From the NCBI GenBank assembly GCA_030762175.1, contig CM060838.1:21200001-21264000 (forward strand): a stretch of 64,000 bases of DNA. Reading direction: 5' to 3'. Origin of the DNA: Metallyticus violacea (taxonomy: Eukaryota > Arthropoda > Insecta > Mantodea > Metallyticidae). The notes beneath the pieces were generated by a model. The model was not told the origin of the DNA. It searched no databases and saw only the letters and a list, made by a program, of their open reading frames with translations. Both the position numbers and the translations under genes were made by a program. Below are positions 23,161 through 34,412 of the stretch, piece after piece. Position 1 is the stretch's first letter, and each line of letters starts with the position of its first letter.

Positions 23161-23266
23161 TATACCATATTTACTCGAACCTAAAGCACTATCGAATGCA
23201 ATGCGCGTCCCGAATTTGAAACTTGTCTACAAACTATTAGATTAACTTTTAGTTCACTCTGTATAC

Positions 23267-24240
23267 ACAGGGGGCGCTATAAATCCCCATACCTCTACTT
23301 ACCAAATGTTTTAACAATGAAAAAAGCGAACTCCGCGTTGTTTCGGCAAAGTTGGATGCGTCTCCAGGTCCTTTAATATTTTACACAATATCTGAGCTGT
23401 AATGGTTGTGAAAGCGGCTTTCACAGCATCTATAAGTTTATCATTTATTTGGCAGCGATTTGCAGTCACTTTCTCTTTTATACAAGCTGTCGCGAAATCG
23501 GGACTTCAGAGAGGTAATGCAATGGCGATGGCAATGTTGGAGATCCTCGAAGAACCCATCTTCCTGGCCAATTGTCACGAATAGTAACGCGAAATGGGTT
23601 GGTGCGCCATCCTGTTGCAACCATTGCTAGTCCATATCTATTAATCAGTCTCGAAGTATCTGCAGACAGTTTCTTCCATTAATAGGGCCTTAAAAATATG
23701 GTACAACACATAATTTGCAACAACACATGCCCACAACATAATATGTGGTGGATTAGGTTCCAATTCCAATCTGAAATGTGGATTACCCAAAAAACGATAT
23801 CCCAGATTGCTGTGGTAAATCGCACACTCATCAGAAAAGATGTCGAGGTAATTACGGAAACTGCTGAAGTAATAAAGCACATATTTCGTTGCTTTTGCTC
23901 ATATCAGCATCACTAAGTTCATTGACGAAACAGGAGCGAAATGGTCTCAGCTGTAAGTTCTTTTTCATATGACGACACATTGTTGAACATAGTACTCGAG
24001 TTTGGCTATCCATTTGCGTGTCGATATACGAGGTGTCCGTTCGATAGATTCTGCAACTCCAGCACATTTAGTCCATCTGGTGATTGGTCGACCACTTCGT
24101 GGACTGTCTTTGACACTGCCAGTATTGCTTTTCTTGAAGGTGGCTTCCCAAAGCTAATTGGGTCTTTTGCATTTTCTGCCAGTGTGCGGTCTTTCATGAA
24201 CCCAAACACTCACAACTAAGCGCTATTTGATCGAATAAAC
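23267..24240 (-). pseudogene. Tc1/mariner-type transposase relic (insect IS630-like)
   Basis: Minus-strand blocks in order: FGKPPSRKAILAVSKTVHE (helix-turn-helix), a KLEYY-type linker, then SDECAIYHSNLG with the first catalytic D and GNPHFRLELEPNPPHIMLWA. A short stretch later comes QQDGAPTHF with the second D, then NRCQINDKLIDAVKAAF near the C-terminus. The segment with the third catalytic residue cannot be read cleanly. The left end CAGGGGGCGCTATAAATCC may be a TIR; the right end is unclear, so the boundaries are approximate. Confidence 0.75.
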
Positions 24241-24442
24241 TACTCGTGTCTGCCATCTTGGCCAGCTTTCACTATCATGATTTTCAACTATTTCTTATTT
24301 GTACCAACTGTTTTCACTGCTGACAATACATTGTTTCATTGCTGCTAAAATACTTATTAATACGTGATATTCCAAGTTATAAATGACATAAATAAATTAC
24401 ATAAACATGACATATGGTACGGTGAGTTATGTCTAACAGGTA

Positions 24443-24762
24443 CAGAGTGAACAAAAGTTATGGAATATTCGTTATGATCTTATATATTGAATATTTCTTA
24501 AATATTAAATGCTGCATTTATTAGAGGTGTATCACTCAATATTTTAGACAAAGTTTAGGAAAGACATATTTTCAGGCATACAAGGTGTGTCAAAAATTTC
24601 ATTTTTATTAAATAACAACCTTTAGTTATTTTTACATAAGGATATACATTTTCTAAAGTATGTAGAAAATATAAACGTTTAACAAATACAACATTAAAGT
24701 GTTTAAGAAAAATTTCAAACTATAAAATTATAAGCAATATTCCATACTTTTTGTTCACTCAG
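24443..24762. mobile_element. MITE with 27-bp inverted repeats
   Basis: Left CAGAGTGAACAAAAGTTATG and right (reverse complement) CTGAGTGAACAAAAAGTATG, each extended by GAATATT. About 320 bp of AT-rich non-coding interior. A TA precedes the left end, but the right flank is not a clean TA. Probably a non-autonomous Tc1/mariner derivative. Confidence 0.8.
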
Positions 24763-25250
24763 GCGTTTAGAGAACAGCATAGTTTTTAATATCACACATA
24801 CTTTTTGTTTTATAGCGGCCATTACAGAACAAATTTGGTGATTGGTGGCTTTGGATGATAAATAAAAACTGAAAGCGCATGTTGTAAGCAGCAGTGCACT
24901 TATCAGAAACGTTTCCATAAAGTTATTGTTGAGTAGGTGAATCGAATAATTCGCTATCGACAAGCAGAGATGAGTGGCAAATCACGATTTCAATTCTAAT
25001 AGATTATAACAATTAACTGAAGTGATGCTAAAATAGGTCAGTTTGTTTTGTGAAAGATTTTCAATTAATTTATCAAATAGTTATGCACATTTGTTCGTAC
25101 CCAGGATTTTAAATTTTTATTTTAGTAATTTTATCTTTCAGTTTTTCCCCCATACTTCCAGGGACAGATGTCGTTTATTCAAATGTATTTAATGCCGCTT
25201 TAAATGTGTGCTTATACTTTAAAAATAATTTCTTTCACTTACTGAATGTT
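24763..25250. other. AT-rich spacer
   Basis: Nothing recognised. Confidence 0.5.
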
Positions 25251-25790
25251 GATTGATTGATTGATTGAAAAGGCACTTCAGAAATTTAAATTTCTTGTGC
25301 ACTCCTTTATTAGATTCATTGCTTGGAAGTGTTCCAAAATATTTCTTAAGAAATTCGTCAGTACTGAGCATGGGGTTCCTCGTTTTTCTAGAGCGTCACA
25401 CTCCAGCAAAACTACTGACTGCCTGCAGGGGCGGCAAGAAGGGACGTCATCTACGAACTTCATAATCTGGAAACGTTTTTCATGTCTAGTGATTAACTCA
25501 AGATTCTACGATGTCTTAAATTAGGATTTTAGTCAGATGTGTGCTTGAGATAGTTTAGTTATTTTATTTCCCAATTTTTGGCCAGCAATGCATCTGTTCC
25601 TTCCTGGCCCTTAGATATCTTTGCCGAAAATGTGTTGAGTAATTCATCTGCGCAATAAAAGGGCATTTGCTACTCTTTTGGGCAGCCCCCTCATTGTCTG
25701 CAATACCATAGTGACCAGGAACCCAACACAGTTTGACTTGATGAGCTACTCTGGATTAACACCGTGTTAATACTAGTTTGGGGGTGAAAA
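25251..25790 (-). pseudogene. R1/Jockey-like LINE 3' end with RNase H fragment
   Basis: On the minus strand, VKLCWVPGHYGIADNEGAA (about 25770-25690) is the conserved C-terminal motif of LINE-encoded RNase H. Further on, SVVLLECDALEKRGT (about 25400) matches the post-RNase H segment with its LLEC-x-A-L-E pattern. The 3' end is a (TCAA)n tail, seen on the plus strand as TTGATTGATTGATTGA at 25248-25265. RT and endonuclease are missing. A related 3' end is at 55.6 kb. Confidence 0.75.
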
Positions 25791-27472
25791 TGGAACACCT
25801 TGTGCTAAAAATGTGAATAAAAAAACTCTTGGAGGGGATTTTACAAAATTGTTCTCAGCAGTAGCCACTAATTGATCTAGTGTTGGAAAATGCTGAGTAT
25901 TTTCACAAAAGCGATGAAAGCACGCGCTAAGAATGTTTGTGAAAATACCTTTCAGTATGAACTTGATCTTTTAATAATGTAGCTGGCTGCTGGAAGGGAA
26001 TTACGAGTAGGGAATAATCAATTACTGATTATGTCAATATTACACAGTTAGTGACTGCCAACTGAAGTGTGTTTCAAAGATTATCGAGCAGTTGGCTACT
26101 GTTCACTTCACCCCCCCCCCTCCTCCCTCAATTATGTTTGTAATGTATCAACTTTAAAAATCACTTGTTACGTCTACGGAAAAACCGAAATAACTAAGCC
26201 TAACATTTCGTAATGTACTTTACACGCACTAATGTTATGTATATTTGTAAATAAATGTTATTAAAATGAGGTTAGTAAGCTTCCAAAGAGGACATCGAGG
26301 TTAAAAAATGTTTTACATTAAGTAAAAAGAAAAGTCCAGTTTTCTTCCCTATTCACTCCATCAAATATTTTGCAATGTAACTTTTTTTCCCTACTTTTTA
26401 TAATAATTCCTTAAGCTTTTTTCGCTTACTACAATGTTTTCACACGCTGTTCAAAATGATGATAGACAATTTTCAATAATAATATTACTATCAAATTCAG
26501 ACTGATATCTGTTAAGTTTGGTAAAAATTAAGACATTGCATGTATTATTTGTCACTTTTCTACAAAAAATACAACGGCTGTTATATTAATATAATAATAT
26601 TACTAGTTCAAAATTCATATGTGAGCTGACTCTACCAGAAACGTAAACTGGTTGACCTGCTTGACTTGCAGTTATTGACAAGGAAAATATTATTCGTCTG
26701 CGTTGCTTAGGTGACCTTGAAACAAATAACTCGAGGAAAAACCCCGATAAGAAAGGCTTTGAGGATGGCATTATTTAACGTAATCATCAACTAACGATTT
26801 TCCTGCTAAAAATGACAAATTTTTTTCAATTAAATATAACACAGTTTTTTTTTATGCTAGAAAGTGAAAAAAATATAGAAATATATGCAAGGTCAATAAG
26901 ATTAAAACGCAAAAGATACATTTATATGCAGTATAAAACGTCCCTTAGTTTATCATAAATATCATAAAACCTATCTTATTGCAAAATACATTAATAGTTA
27001 TCTTTATGCTGGAATTAAAAAAAAAAGTGTTGCATACTCAATGCTATGAATAGTTTCTAAATCTTCAGTTATTTTGTGCGTTATAAATAAAATCGTATTT
27101 TTATCGGTTTGCACACTTTGTTGAAACATAATATTTTAGCTACCTTGCCGTGTTGCAACAACATATTAATTCTATTGGATGTCAACTTTATTTTTTGTTT
27201 AGTGCAGTCCAACTTTCGGAAGAAAAAAAAAATCAATATTGTGAAAATGTTAAGAACTTTCAAAACGCACTTTTTTATGTTAGATTTTTATTGTTTTAAT
27301 TTATTGATTGAATGTTGGAAAGTTTATAATATAAATATTTATATTTATCTATACCGAATGCGTAACATTATTTATAATGGAAAATATGGCTATCAATTAT
27401 GCTTTACTTCTATTTGTTAACGAACTTCAATTTTCTATACACCATGCTTTTATCTTTCTTGAATCTTACTTA
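25791..27472. other. AT-rich spacer, nothing recognised
   Basis: Contains a C10 run near 26110 and ORFs without recognisable motifs. Confidence 0.45.
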
Positions 27473-27766
27473 TCGGTTCTGGTGGTGTAGTGGTAACCAT
27501 ACTAGCCTTCTAAACCCAAGATCGCGGGTTCAAACCCGGCCAGGATCGATGGATTTTTTCGGGCGTAAAAATCTTAAGTACGGCTTCCTTCGGAAGGGAA
27601 GTAAAGCCGTGGGTCCCGTGTCGTACATTTACGGCACCATAAAGAAGCTCAAGCCTGAAAGAAGAGGCCTCTGAGCAAAATTTATCGGCCGTTTCACGCC
27701 CTGAATTGAATGAGACGCTGATGATCTGAGATGTTAAAGAGCGTCCGTAAACAAACTAAATAAAAA
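27473..27766 (+). repeat. SINE1, full-length copy
   Basis: The head TCGGTTCTGGTGGTGTAGTG, B box GCGGGTTCAAACCCGG and the complete body to GAGCGTCCGTAAACAAA are present. Confidence 0.95.
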
Positions 27767-29210
27767 TGTAATTAACTGGGAGAAATATCCAGTTTGGAAT
27801 CTCGTCTCACATTTCGAAATTGTCCTTTGTGATACATTTTTTTTATTTACAATATTTTTGTTTACATTTTCATTACATTCCTGGTTCCTCAGGCGTTTTT
27901 CAATGGCCTCGGTTTTAACCTTTAGCGTTTTAGTGCTTAGTTCAGTTTTACGTTTTTTAATGTGAACTTTTTTTTATATTACATTCTGAGTGTTTTTTAT
28001 GAGAGCTGCTTCGCAGGAATTTGCCAATGAAAAATAACAAGCGAAATGCAGGTCTTATAAAAGTCTACGAATTTAAACGATTCCTTAAAATTTGGGAAAA
28101 TGGTGTGCGCTGACAAGCTATCGCTTGATGCACACGGAGCCGATGAAACCATCTTTCATTTGGGTTGAAGCCTGTTCCGATACCAGCGCAAAATCAAGTC
28201 AAACCAAAGGAAATAGTAAATTCATGGCCCGCCATATATTTTCATCATTTAAGTACTTTATTTATATACTTTGATAATAAGTTACTCCTATGGTTGACAA
28301 ACGATTAGCGTGTTATTTCCACGTGAGTCATATGTGCGCCATGATGGTTCTGGAGCACACTGGAATGCAGGGCAAGACGCACGCCCGGTTGCTGAAGGAC
28401 AGTGCAGCTATTAATATTCCCAAGGTTTCTCGTGCGAAGGAAAGTTTCAACTCCACTGGCGTAGCGCGCCCTATTGGGTGGGTGCATGCCGAATACTCAT
28501 AAAAACTTTTGGCTGGGGCACATAGAGTGCTGTCTTGGCCAGCATTAATAAAATGATTTAAACTGTACCATGAGACTGGTGACACATTCCCAGCAATTCT
28601 GGTGAAAATTTAACGTAATTTGCGGATGCCTCTCTCTACTGAAACAAGAATATTCTCGATATCATTCGCTGTTTTCTCTAATGGATGAAGGAGATCTAAT
28701 AACTGGGGCTAAGCATGCGATCTTTGCTTTATCTTTTCCATTTACAAGCTTTCGTCTCCTACCATAAGCATATGGGGCTTTTATCTTTATTATCTTTAAA
28801 ATTAACAATTACACAAAACATCTAAACAGATGGAGGTAACTTGAACGAGCTTTATAATTAAAAAAAAAAAAAAAAAAAAATGAGAGACATATTCAGCTAA
28901 AAATAAAGGGAAAAGCAAAGAACATAGAATTTATAGAAAATAAATACCTTAATTAGAAATTACTTTGCGCTTATTTAACATAAGAAAAATATTTTTTTGC
29001 CTTTGTACTTCCACACAATCAAATTAATTCATGTTAGTACAAAAATTAATCTTCAAAATTCCAACGTATTTTTAAATTTATTTATTTATTAGTACACACA
29101 TATTTCAGTTCAATCTGGCATTTTGCAGTAAATTTCTTGTACGTACTTTTACGAGTTAAAAAGGGTTTTTTTTTTATTAAATTTAAAATAGGCTTGGCAT
29201 TCTTGATAAT
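27767..29210. other. Spacer with one unrecognised ORF pair
   Basis: The block 28090-28560 is less AT-rich. It carries a 70-codon plus-strand ORF (28290-28502) overlapped by minus-strand ORFs. No domain recognised. A21 tract at 28860. Confidence 0.4.
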
Positions 29211-29478
29211 TTGTTTTATTTACAGGCGTTGTTTAACATCTCAGATCATCAGGGTCTCATTCAAATCAGGACGTAAAACGGTCGTTAAATTTTGCTCAGA
29301 TGCCTCTTCTTTCCGACTAGAGGTCCTTTTACATGCCGTAAATCTACGACATGGAAACCGTGGGGCCGAAGAAAGCCGTAATTAGGATTTTATGCCCGAA
29401 AAATGTCCATCGATCCTGGCCGGGATTGAACCCGCGATCTTGAGTTTAGGAGGTATGGTTACCACTACACCACCAGAA
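29211..29478 (-). repeat. SINE1, reverse copy
   Basis: Complete from the 3' end (TTAACATCTCAGATCATCAG) to the head (GGTTACCACTACACCACCAG), diverged. Confidence 0.93.
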
Positions 29479-30440
29479 GCAACACTTGACATTCTAACAC
29501 TTATTGAGGAGATGAATTTATCAAAATTTTAATTAGTTAAAGTTTAATTGAGCAATTTCAATTCTTTCTGGATCATTCTGAAACTTTGCATTTATCTTGA
29601 GCTCCCGTGTAACAGATTTACGGCACGTTAAAGAACTCCATATCTGATAAAAGAGGTCCAGGAGAAAATTACGTAATATTTTAGTAATGCCTAATATGGC
29701 ATTTGAAACGATGGACTGACCGCCTATTCTTCTGATATCTGTAGGTGCTAAGTGTAGCTAAATTCAAATGATTACTGTAGTACGTCAGGACCGGAATCGC
29801 TCTTGTAAGTTGATGAGATGGTCTTGAAGGTATGTGCTGTAAATGCAAACTTTGAAGTTATTGTCATAAGTTTTTAAAATATAATTTTTCTCATATAATT
29901 GTTAGTTAAATTATTGGCAATATTGCACCATACATGTTTTATAACAAAATTTTTCCCACGCTAAGATAAATTATGCAATAGAAACATTTTTCCTTAGTTT
30001 TAGTGTTTATTTTAAATGTATTTACATCGTCTTGATATGTTTTCATTGTAATACCGTTTTAGTGTAAAAACAAAACAACCTGTTTAAATAAAATGATAGT
30101 TTAGAGCTACTGATTAAAAAAAAAGTTTCTAAAAATTGAATCTTAAAAAGAGATTTAAAGAAGTCGAGGGAAAAAAAAAAACACTTTCTTACGCACTATA
30201 TTTTTCATAACATTAAAACTCATAAAACAATTCAATTAAATTTACGATAAGTTACTGTTTCGATTGTGACATAACCATTACACTTATGGACAATCTTTCT
30301 TCTATATCGTCTAAAACGACGTCTTTAAATGTAGAAACGTTTCATTTCTATAATTGGCTTTGGTGTTTCTCTCTACAGAATTTTTCATTTGAGAAATTAG
30401 GTGCTTTTGGAAAATACGTTAGCATATTTGTTGTAATCGA
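29479..30440. other. AT-rich spacer with a diverged SINE1-like piece
   Basis: At 29604-29668, CTCCCGTGTAACAGATTTAC, then GGCACG and AGAGGTCC resemble the middle of SINE1. The rest is unrecognised. Confidence 0.5.
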
Positions 30441-30569
30441 AAACCCAAGATCGCGGGTTCATTCCCGGCCAGTGTCAATGGATTTTTTTGGGCGTAAAAA
30501 TCCTAAGTATGACTTCCTTCGGAAGGGAAGTAAAGCCGTGTGTCCCGTGTCGCAGATTTACGGCATATA
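30441..30569 (+). repeat. SINE1, left half, split by mariner
   Basis: 5'-truncated; begins at AAACCCAAGATCGCGGGTTC and runs to TTACGGCATA, where the mariner begins. The remainder is at 31876. Confidence 0.93.
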
Positions 30570-31875
30570 CGAGGTCTCTTCAAAAAGTATCGCGAACTGG
30601 AATTTCCGCGGGCTACGTATATTCGATTTTCGATTGTTTTGTGGCTTTATGTTGATACTCATGTCCCTCACGTATGTTGACAAGCTCTGCCATTTTGAAT
30701 GCTCAGTTAATTGTTGACAGCTATTTTGCTTGGACGATTTTTGGCTCGTCTTCGATTTTTGCCTACTCCAAAAAATGGAACAAAGAATCTGTATCAAATT
30801 TTGTGTGAAAAACAAAATTAAGTGCGCGGATGCATTCCGAGTGTTGACTGTGGCAACATGTTGACCTTGGACCAAAGCAACGTTTATCGGTGGTACAAAA
30901 TGTTCTCAGAGGGTCGAGAAGATGTGAACGACGAAGAGCGTCCCGGACGCCCGAGCTCGTCAACAACAGACGAAAACATTGAAGAAGTGCAGAAAATAGT
31001 ATTGGCCAATAGTCGAATCACCGTTAGAGAAGTTGCTGAGGACCTAAACATATCGATTGGCTCGAGTCATTCGATTTTACCAATGATTTGAGCATGAGAT
31101 GGGTCGCCGCAAAATTCGTACCAAAGTTGCTCAATTTCGACCAAAAACACCATCGCATTAACGTTGCTAAGGAGCTGTTGAACTCTGTCCGCGACGACCC
31201 AAACTTGCTCCAGAGGGTCATAACTGGTGACGAATCATGGGTTTATGGTTATGACGTGGAAACTAAAGCTCAATCATTCCAATGTATGCTGCCACACGAG
31301 CCAAGACCGAAAAAAGCGCGCCAAATTCGGTCGAATGTGAAGGTTTTGCTTACAGTTTTCTTCGATTGCAGGGATGTGGTGCATTATGAGTTCTTGCCAC
31401 AGGGTAGAACGGTCAATAAGGAATATTACCTGCAATTTGCGCGAAGCAATCCGCCAGAAACGCCCGGATTTGTGGAAGAACAAAAATTGGCTTTTGCACC
31501 ATGATAACGCCCCTGCTCACATATCGTTGCTTGTGCGCGAATTTTTGGGCAAAAACAACACACTTGTTGCTTTTGCAGCCACCGTACTCCCCAGACCTGA
31601 CCCCCTGTTACTTTTTTTTGTTCCCAAAACTGAAGAGGCCCATGAAAGGACGACGCTACGGTAAGATTGAGGAGATAAAGACGGCATCGAAGGAGGAGCT
31701 AAACAGGATCACAAAAAACGATTTTTTAAAGTGCTTCGAGGATTGGAAAAATCGTTGGCACAAGTGTATAACATCTGGTGGGGATTACTTTGAAGGGGAC
31801 AAAATAGATATTCATGAATAAATAAATACTTTTTGAAAAAACACAAAATTCGCGATACTTTTTGAACAGACCTCA
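30570..31875 (+). mobile_element. mariner element, copy B
   Basis: 1306 bp, TIR CGAGGTCTCTTCAAAAAGTA at left and TACTTTTTGAACAGACCTC at right, with TA at 30568-30569 and 31876-31877. It sits in the SINE1 body, so it is younger than that SINE copy. Same family as 6963-8135 but without the large internal deletion. Confidence 0.96.
30775..31821 (+). pseudogene. mariner transposase, nearly full length, frameshifted
   Basis: Starts MEQRICIKFCVKNKIKCADA at the ATG at 30775 and ends GDKIDIHE with a stop at 31821, about the usual mariner length. Helix-turn-helix 1 (LDQSNVYRWYKMFSEGRED) and helix-turn-helix 2 (ITVREVAEDLNISIGSSHSI) are present. The catalytic motifs are VITGDESWVYGYD and WLLHHDNAPAH. 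The third motif reads SPDLTPCYFFLF, where copy A has CDYF, so the third aspartate is replaced. Frameshifts occur near 30848 (small deletion), 31080, 31432 and 31560. Inactive. Confidence 0.95.
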
Positions 31876-31996
31876 TAAATTAACCTCAGGCCTGAAAGAA
31901 AAGGCCTCTGAGCAAAATTTGTCGGCCGTTTCACGTCCTGAATTGAATAGGACGCTGATGGTCTGATATGTTAAAGAGCGTCCATAAATAAACCTA
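31876..31996 (+). repeat. SINE1, right half, split by mariner
   Basis: Continues the copy begun at 30441: CCTCAGGCCTGAAAGAAAAG through GAGCGTCCATAAATAAAC. Confidence 0.92.
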
Positions 31997-32608
31997 ATCA
32001 ACAAAGAATTGCCGTAGTTCTGACAACAGCTGCAGTAAAGGCGTTTTGGTTTCATTAAACTTTTTCTTTCAAGTAATTATGCTGCACTAATCAAAAACTC
32101 TTTAGTAAACAGCGAACACGAGATATTTTGCTCTTGTTGCAAAGGTTTGTTGCAATGAATGTTAATATCCTTCTGGACAAATAAAACAAAACAAAGCAAA
32201 AAGGCGGGGAAAAACTTCTAGAAAGCCAGGGTAGGTAGTTAAACCCATCTCTCAAGTTTACTGCTTCTCGACCATCTACATTAATCAGCAAGAAAGAAAT
32301 AACTGATAACTTTTTTAGCATAAGATGCGCGTTTAATTATTGCAGTCTGTATAAAGGTCCGTTATATTTTATGTGCTGATACGTCGACTTTGTGCCGGTT
32401 TCACCGTTAATAATCTATGATAGGAGGCGCATGTATACAGTTCTTGTTACCTCTCATTGAAAACATCTGATACAGAAATACACACTTGATGTTTATGTAC
32501 ATCTTCATATTCCTAGATATTTATCACTTTACATACTTGCTTATTATGTATTTGTGTTAACGGTATGTGTATTTAGCTCAGATATTTGGTATACTTAACG
32601 TTTTTTTC
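31997..32608. other. Spacer, nothing recognised
   Basis: No coding motif or repeat recognised. Confidence 0.5.
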
Positions 32609-32880
32609 TTTTTTTGAATAATGTTTAACGCCTGTTTTTATTACTGAGACACCACAGGTGGTGGACACTGAAGATAAATGATAAAGTGAGGAAGGATTTT
32701 TTTAAGGAAGGAAATGTTCCAGGCCTAATTTTAGGGTACCTCCCCGGCATTTGACATTTGTGAGGATTGAGGAAAACCTAGAAAAAAACCCCAGTCAGGG
32801 AGGACGGTCCTGGTGGAATTCGAACCCCAGACCTCCCGCTCATGAGTTCGCGCCTTAAAGACCTCGACCACCAGTGGCGG
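32609..32880 (-). repeat. SINE2, copy C, reverse
   Basis: Runs from the 3' end (TGTTTAACGCCTGTTTTTAC) to the head (CTCGACCACCAGTGGCGG). ATACTTAAC occurs just outside both ends and is a probable target duplication. Confidence 0.92.
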
Positions 32881-32899
32881 TATATATACTTAACCTGGA

Positions 32900-33380
32900 G
32901 AGCATTTCGGGTCCTAAAGTTTATATTGTTAGACCAAACACTAACTAAGAAAATCAGATTCCAGATGCTCGAAACCTGCGTGTACCTTGTATTACTATAT
33001 GGGTGCCAGACATGGTCAATAACAGAAAAACAAAAGAACAAAATTCAAATATGCCAAAGGAAAATGCTACGCAAGATCATGGGAATAACTTTGAAGGACA
33101 AAATACCCATAGTATTAATAAACCAGTTACCTCAGACAACAGACATCGCACAAATAGCTACCAGAAGCAAATGGCAACGGAGCGGTTACGTCGCAAGAAT
33201 GCAGGACTATAGGTGGACCTACAAGATCTCCATGTGGGACCTCCGGATAGGAAAAAGGACAGCAGGCAGACCCAAAAGAAAATGGATAGACTTCTTCAAG
33301 GAACACGCAGGTCCAGATTGGTCAAGAGTAGCAAAAGGAAGAGAAAAATGGAAATCATTTTGAGAAGCGTGCATGGTAAT
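32900..33380 (+). pseudogene. RTE-like LINE, RT C-terminal fragment
   Basis: One uninterrupted frame (32842-33363; the LINE part from about 32905) reads KFILLDQTLTKKIRFQMLET, LYGCQTWSITEKQKNKIQIC, then IATRSKWQRSGYVARMQDY and AGRPKRKWIDFFKEHAG. This is the thumb and C-terminal region of an LINE RT protein. Endonuclease and catalytic RT motifs are absent and the 3' tail seen in the other copies is lost. It is the best-preserved of the three copies of this family here. Confidence 0.82.
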
Positions 33381-34115
33381 TTCAAAGCTAAGGCACTCAC
33401 ACACATATAAACGTATGCACTGGGTTATGTCGTTAAAATATTGTAAATATTATTTACATCATACAGTGGAAGCGCGCTCTCCTTTGTTTTTCTGTCTTAT
33501 TTACAGATTTTATTCCGAATGTCCAAACCGCAGGGACGCCATAAGGCGAATGGGGCAACAGGAGAATTATTTTAATGTGCATTAGTAGAGAACTGTATTA
33601 TTTTTTTTATTACGTTACATCCACTACAATATATGGAAGGAGTATTTTATTTATATTATTTATAAATCATGCACTCCTTAACAACAATCTGGTTGTATGG
33701 GGAACTTTACTGCGTTACTCAGCTTAAAATCGACGATTTTCTTTTCATTTGCAGCTACAATATGATGGAAAAGAGGGACTGAGTCCTAGAAACCGAGTTC
33801 CATACGTACAGTCACTAAGGGCTGGAGGAAGTTGTTGAGAATATGAAAAAAAAAATTACTCTTCAAAGAACAATATTTGGAAACTTTAATTAAATTTTCC
33901 AAGCGATTTAGTTATTATCGCAACATTCTAAACGCGAATACCAGGTAACTTTAATCGTTCTGAACTAAGGGCCTATTTACACATTCATTTCAATATTGAA
34001 TTAATCGTCTATTTAGATCTTCATTGTTATGAGGGATGAAATTGTAAAAGAAAAAGCAATTGACACTATAAGATAAAGTTAGCATATTAAAGTGTATTCA
34101 TTGCAGTTATGAAAG
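33381..34115. other. Spacer, nothing recognised
   Basis: No coding motif or repeat recognised. Confidence 0.5.
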
Positions 34116-34401
34116 TCGGTCCTGGTGGTGTAGTGGTTACCATACTTGCCTCCTATACCCAAGATCGCGGGTTCGAACCCGGCCAGGATCGATGGATTTT
34201 TTCGGGCGTAAAACTCCTAAGTATGGCTTCCTTCGGAAGGGAAGTAAAGCCGTGGGTCCCGTGTCGTACATTTACGGCACGAAAAAGAACCTCAAGCCTG
34301 AAAGAGAGGCCTCTGAGCAAAATTTGTCGGCCGTTTCACGCCCTGAGTTGAATGGGACGCTGATGACCTGAGCTGTTAAAGAGCGTCCATAAATAAATAA
34401 T
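34116..34401 (+). repeat. SINE1, full-length copy with target duplication
   Basis: The cleanest copy: TCGGTCCTGGTGGTGTAGTG to GAGCGTCCATAAATAAATAAT. Flanked by the 11-bp direct repeat CAGTTATGAAA (34104-34114 and 34402-34412). Acceptor-like arms TCCTGGT/GCCAGGA and the B box GGGTTCGAACCCGG support a tRNA origin, closest by eye to tRNA-Gly. Confidence 0.97.
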
Positions 34402-34412
34402 CAGTTATGAAA

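Larger units (their letters stand above)
22193..23215 (+). mobile_element. pogo/Tigger-like element, shrunken and split by a SINE
   Basis: Coding blocks of a pogo-type (CENP-B-like) transposase lie between AT-rich ends that both carry a TATTTA-x-x-CGA-x-x-CTAA block with nearby GCGC (22196-22230 and 23165-23215). The two end blocks look alike in the same orientation, so true TIRs are not proven. A SINE2 copy sits inside. Confidence 0.55.

Noticed and set aside
27399..27674. 91-codon ORF containing PRSRVQTRPGSMDFFGRK-type sequence
   Set aside because: This peptide is the translation of SINE1 and recurs wherever SINE1 lies in the same frame.
28290..28502. Possible host exon with a basic peptide
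   Set aside because: Overlapping frames are open on both strands, with no splice signals and no recognisable domain.
30286..30717. 143-codon plus-strand ORF
   Set aside because: It crosses a SINE1 fragment and the start of mariner B, so it is a chance chimera of repeats.
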